Assembly: GCA_050942695.1 (NCBI GenBank)
Contig: JBMNNU010000136.1
Location: forward strand, 1-8,459
DNA: 8,459 bases
Origin: JBMNNU01 sp050942695
GTDB taxonomy: Bacteria; Chloroflexota; UBA6077
Direction: 5' to 3'
Shown: in pieces, positions 5,790 through 8,459 of the stretch
Layout of the letters: every line of letters begins with the position of its first letter
Position numbering within the stretch: position 1 is the first letter of the stretch
Position numbers and translations under genes: made by a program
Notes under the pieces: generated by a model
The model's database searches: none
Seen by the model: the letters and a program-made list of their open reading frames with translations, nothing else
Told to the model about the DNA's origin: nothing

Positions 5790-7925
5790 ATGCTTACCTT
5801 CGGCGATGCTTTGAACCAGCTTGGCGAGACGCTGTTCGTTGGTCGGGAGAGAGAGTTATCGGTTTTTCGAGAGTGGTTGCGAGACGATTCCCAGCCGCCT
5901 GTGATCCTCAACATAAGCGGCCATGGTGGAATCGGAAAGACTATGCTGCTCCGCTCTTTCGTCGGCATAGCTAGGAATCTGGGTTGGCCGGTCCTTTCGG
6001 TCGATTGTAACGACTTTCCCCACACACCGGATGGATTTCTTCGGGCTCTAAGTGGGTATCCTGAAAAAAAACAGCTATTGGGAGCATCGCTTACAACGTT
6101 AGATGCTGCAGCCCAGACCCGATTCGAGACCGATGGCGAAAAAGGCGATGCCCTGGTTTATTTGAACGAGATTCGACCGGTACTATTCTTGGATACCTTC
6201 GAGGCGTTGGGAGAGCTCCAACGTTTCTTCGTCGAGCAGGTGCTCCCGAAACTGCCAGCAGCGGTTAAGATTGTGATTGCAGGCCGACATCCCCTCGGCA
6301 ACATATGGATGGAAGATGCGTCGCTGTGCCGCATCGTTCATCCAATCCCCCTCGATGGATTCAATACCGACGAGAGCCGAGAATACCTGCATCGCAGAGG
6401 GTTGCGCGATAAGGAGACGGTAGAACAAGTGCTTGCTGCAACGGGTGGCAACCCTCTGGCATTATCTTTGGCTGCCGATATGGTCCTGCAGTTGGGAATA
6501 AAACACTTAACCAAAGCACCGAGGTGGCATCTGATCGTTCGGTCTCTGGTGGAAAGACTGCTACGAGATGCGAAGGATCCGGAACTGCGGGACCTGCTGG
6601 AAGCAGCGGCCGTCGTGCGCCAATTCGACGAAGCTACCCTCGCAGCGGTCTCAGGCCGGAAAGATATCAGCTCGGCTTTCGGCCGACTGTGCCATCTTTC
6701 GGTGGTCAGGCCTGCTCAGCATGGCCTCTTGCTGCACGATGATTTCAGGCGGTATGTAGCCGATGACCTGCGATGGCGGCATCCGGATCGCTATCGGGAG
6801 ATGCGGCTTCGCGCTCTGGCCTACTACAAAGAGCGGATGCGTGTGGCCTCACCCATCGAGCGGGAGTGGTTAGTGGCTGAACGGCTCTTTCTCTGGGAGA
6901 ACGCTCTCATCCAGTCAACGATGTACGGCGAGGGGGAACCGGGAGAATTCTGGATCGAGGAAGCTCGGCCGGATGACTACCCCGAGATTCGGCGTATTCA
7001 CGATTGGTGGATCAAGAATGTAATGGACAAAGATGTGGAATATGAGGGGGACATACCGGAACATAACATATTCCTGGAAGCGATCCTGGAATACCCGAAA
7101 ACGCGACTGCGTGTGGTGAGGGGGCAGGACGGGAGCGTTCTAGGCTTCTCCAGCACTTTGCCGGTTTGCAAGGAAACGATACCTATACTGAATCTCAACC
7201 CCATCTTTGCCCCCATCTTGTATAGCTATTGGAGTCCATCCGAGCTGGAAGCGCTGCCTGCTAAGGCCGAGGACAGCGATATCTGGTACCCCCTCCATAT
7301 CGCAGAAGGTGATAGACAATCCGAGCAGGTTCGAGCTGCTCTCCTTCGAGATCACATGGGGCTGTATATGATGGGAGGGCTCTACATCGTGTCAGCCCCG
7401 CATCCGTTAATCAAGAAGTTGCTCAATGCCTGGGGATTCCGGCTAATCCCCGATGCTCGTACCTGGGGATGGGGGTCGAAGCATCCTGTAGATTGCTACG
7501 TACTGGACCTACGCCAAATCGGAGTCGAGCGCTGGATCGAGTCGATTATGGCGGGGAAGAGACCATGTATAGGGCTCAGCCCGAGAGGGTTAGAGCGAGA
7601 GCTACACAGTGTACTCCTCAACTGGCATAACGATATACTTTTAGCACGTTCACCACTGGCGGATATCCTTCTACCACAACAGGTAGAGTTAGGTGCCGAA
7701 AGGTCTGCGGCTCTTCGCCAGACGATCGTAGCTGCAATGGCGACGGCTATGGCAGTAGCCACACCCCAGCAGGAGAGGGCTTATCGAGCCCTAGAACTGG
7801 CTTACATCCAAAGAACGCCCAACCACGATGCGGCTGCGGAGAGGCTTGCGGTCTCCCGCGCCACATTCTACCGATTGCTGAAACGCGGAATCAGGTGGCT
7901 AGCCGAGGAGTTGAGCCGCGCCTAG
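5790..7925 (+). CDS. STAND-type P-loop NTPase with GNAT-like middle region and C-terminal HTH; putative regulator
   Basis: This 711-residue protein has a modular STAND architecture. 'FVGRERELSVF' (16-26) opens an ATPase module with Walker A 'GHGGIGKT' (44-51), Walker B 'VLFLDTFEAL' (131-140), a sensor-like 'IVIAGRHP' (161-168) and the NB-ARC-type 'TGGNPLALSLA' (218-228). A winged-helix-like segment follows (~250-330, 'LLLHDDFRRYVADDL'). Residues ~388-585 resemble a GNAT fold: 'IEEARPDDYPEIRRIHDWW' (389-407), 'RVVRGQDGSVLGFSS' (441-455) and 'LIKKLLNAWGFRLIP' (540-554). The acetyl-CoA pyrophosphate loop is not recognisable, so it may serve as a sensor rather than an enzyme. The C-terminal ~45 residues form an HTH ('AAAERLAVSRATFYRLLKRG', 681-700), with recognition helix near 'SRATFYRLL'. 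The likely role is a nucleotide-driven switch controlling transcription. The start ATG 5790 follows GAGGA (5782-5786) by only three bases, a tight spacing, but no better start exists. The target genes and inducer are unknown. Confidence 0.82.
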   Translation: MLTFGDALNQLGETLFVGRERELSVFREWLRDDSQPPVILNISGHGGIGKTMLLRSFVGIARNLGWPVLSVDCNDFPHTPDGFLRALSGYPEKKQLLGASLTTLDAAAQTRFETDGEKGDALVYLNEIRPVLFLDTFEALGELQRFFVEQVLPKLPAAVKIVIAGRHPLGNIWMEDASLCRIVHPIPLDGFNTDESREYLHRRGLRDKETVEQVLAATGGNPLALSLAADMVLQLGIKHLTKAPRWHLIVRSLVERLLRDAKDPELRDLLEAAAVVRQFDEATLAAVSGRKDISSAFGRLCHLSVVRPAQHGLLLHDDFRRYVADDLRWRHPDRYREMRLRALAYYKERMRVASPIEREWLVAERLFLWENALIQSTMYGEGEPGEFWIEEARPDDYPEIRRIHDWWIKNVMDKDVEYEGDIPEHNIFLEAILEYPKTRLRVVRGQDGSVLGFSSTLPVCKETIPILNLNPIFAPILYSYWSPSELEALPAKAEDSDIWYPLHIAEGDRQSEQVRAALLRDHMGLYMMGGLYIVSAPHPLIKKLLNAWGFRLIPDARTWGWGSKHPVDCYVLDLRQIGVERWIESIMAGKRPCIGLSPRGLERELHSVLLNWHNDILLARSPLADILLPQQVELGAERSAALRQTIVAAMATAMAVATPQQERAYRALELAYIQRTPNHDAAAERLAVSRATFYRLLKRGIRWLAEELSRA

Positions 7926-8050
7926 TGGCGGTTTTCCTCTTCGCCAAGCCAATTGAGCGTCAAAATAGAAACATGAGACAGCTATGATACTGCGTTTGAG
8001 ACCCTCGCTGAGCTATCCTTCTCGATTGTGCTGAAACTTACCTTAATGGG
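7926..8050 (+). other. Gap between the two P-loop ATPase genes
   Basis: This 125-base gap holds a weak 5-bp inverted repeat (TGGCG 7926-7930, CGCCA 7942-7946) with an 11-base loop and no T tract. A TATGAT hexamer at 7983-7988 could be a -10 box, but no -35 partner is seen. It is therefore unclear whether the downstream gene has its own promoter. Confidence 0.3.
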
Positions 8051-8459
8051 ATGACTGTACCGGCGATGGCCTTGCCTAGAGCCAAGGGTGGTAAGTTGTT
8101 AGTGAAATCGCGGCCTGACACTTTGGATTTCATCGGCCATAGGCAGGAAATGGCTGTTCTCCGAGCGATGCTGTCGGAGTCATTTGCCGGCCTTGGGAGA
8201 TTGGTAATGCTGGTGGGCGAGGCGGGAATCGGCAAGAGCTGGATCGCTCACCAACTTATGGCGCACGCCCGGGAGCTCGGAGCAGAGGTCTTTAGAGGTT
8301 GCTGCTTCGAGGGCGATTGGCAGCCAGCGTACGGTCCATGGGTCGAAGCTCTCAGCGAGTTTGCACGTGTTACAGACCCCGAGCGACTCCGTAGATTGTT
8401 GGGAGCGAGTGCTCCACATCTGACGCAACTGATACCCGCACTACGCTTTGCACTGCCCG
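8051..8459 (+). CDS. N-terminus of a MalT/AAA_16-like P-loop ATPase (3' truncated)
   Basis: The frame is open from a stop at 8009-8011 to the window end and gives at least 136 residues from ATG 8051. ATG 8066 is an alternative, and neither has a clear Shine-Dalgarno. After ~25 basic residues comes 'DFIGHRQEMAVLRAML' (26-41), the usual entry motif (normally FVGRExE) of AAA_16 domains. Then come 'GRLVMLVGEAGIGKS' (49-63) with Walker A Lys62, 'ELGAEVFRGCCFEGDW' (75-90) and 'AYGPWVEALSEF' (93-104). This pattern is typical of large LuxR/MalT-type (LAL) regulators and of ATPase modules fused to adenylate cyclases or kinases; those continue with TPR-like repeats and an output domain, here out of view. 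It follows the STAND gene by 125 bases on the same strand. The output domain, and so the role, cannot be decided. Confidence 0.82.
   Translation, partial: MTVPAMALPRAKGGKLLVKSRPDTLDFIGHRQEMAVLRAMLSESFAGLGRLVMLVGEAGIGKSWIAHQLMAHARELGAEVFRGCCFEGDWQPAYGPWVEALSEFARVTDPERLRRLLGASAPHLTQLIPALRFALP

Noticed and set aside
5790..7925. Defence-type STAND (Avs-like) immune ATPase
   Set aside because: There is no nuclease, protease, TIR or membrane effector domain; the terminal HTH and GNAT-like middle region fit a transcriptional regulator better, and no neighbouring defence genes are seen.
7926..7946. Terminator after the STAND gene
   Set aside because: The stem is only 5 bp with an 11-base loop and no T tract follows it, so termination cannot be claimed.
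1..8459. CRISPR array, tRNA/rRNA gene, insertion sequence or attachment site
   Set aside because: I saw no regularly spaced repeats, no cloverleaf or rRNA-like conserved segments, no transposase motifs and no flanking inverted or target-site repeats on reading both strands.

Overview
This 8.5 kb window comes from a bacterial chromosome of moderate GC content (mid-50s by eye) with AGGAGG-type ribosome binding sites. A YhaM-type exoribonuclease, a large STAND ATPase with a C-terminal DNA-binding helix-turn-helix (HTH), and a MalT/AAA_16-like ATPase at the right edge together suggest the Chloroflexota/Thermobaculum side of the Terrabacteria. That placement is an inference from gene content, not a match.

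Layout from left to right: (1) the 3' end of a secreted or surface protein with a Pro/Thr linker and a C-terminal SH3b domain (1-255, +); (2) a 90-residue two-helix membrane protein with no recognised family (408-680, +), followed by a perfect 11-bp terminator-like hairpin; (3) a complete class I/II PLP aminotransferase (796-1956, +); (4) a leftward pair, a YhaM-type OB-fold/HD 3'-5' exoribonuclease (3536-2484) and an unrecognised 146-residue protein (2393-1953). The stop of the small protein overlaps the aminotransferase stop in a shared TTAA; (5) a 235-bp divergent promoter region; (6) a 623-residue fusion of an inositol-monophosphatase-like domain to an ADP-ribosylglycohydrolase (DraG/ARH) domain (3772-5643, +); (7) a 711-residue STAND NTPase with a GNAT-like middle region and a C-terminal HTH (5790-7925, +); (8) the first 136 codons of a second P-loop ATPase that runs off the window (8051-8459, +).

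Functional links are limited. No CRISPR array, transposase, tRNA, rRNA or phage gene was seen, and the genes do not form one obvious pathway. The best-supported couplings are the leftward exoribonuclease/unknown pair and its divergent arrangement with the hydrolase fusion; the latter invites a hypothesis about nucleotide, ADP-ribose or RNA-end turnover. The right third carries two successive regulator-type ATPases of different architecture.

The most notable points are the hydrolase fusion, whose glycohydrolase half looks intact while its phosphatase half has Ser in place of the second Asp of the metal-binding DPxDGT motif, and the STAND-GNAT-like-HTH protein with a possible palindromic operator just upstream. 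I do not see a clearly new defence or mobile system here.
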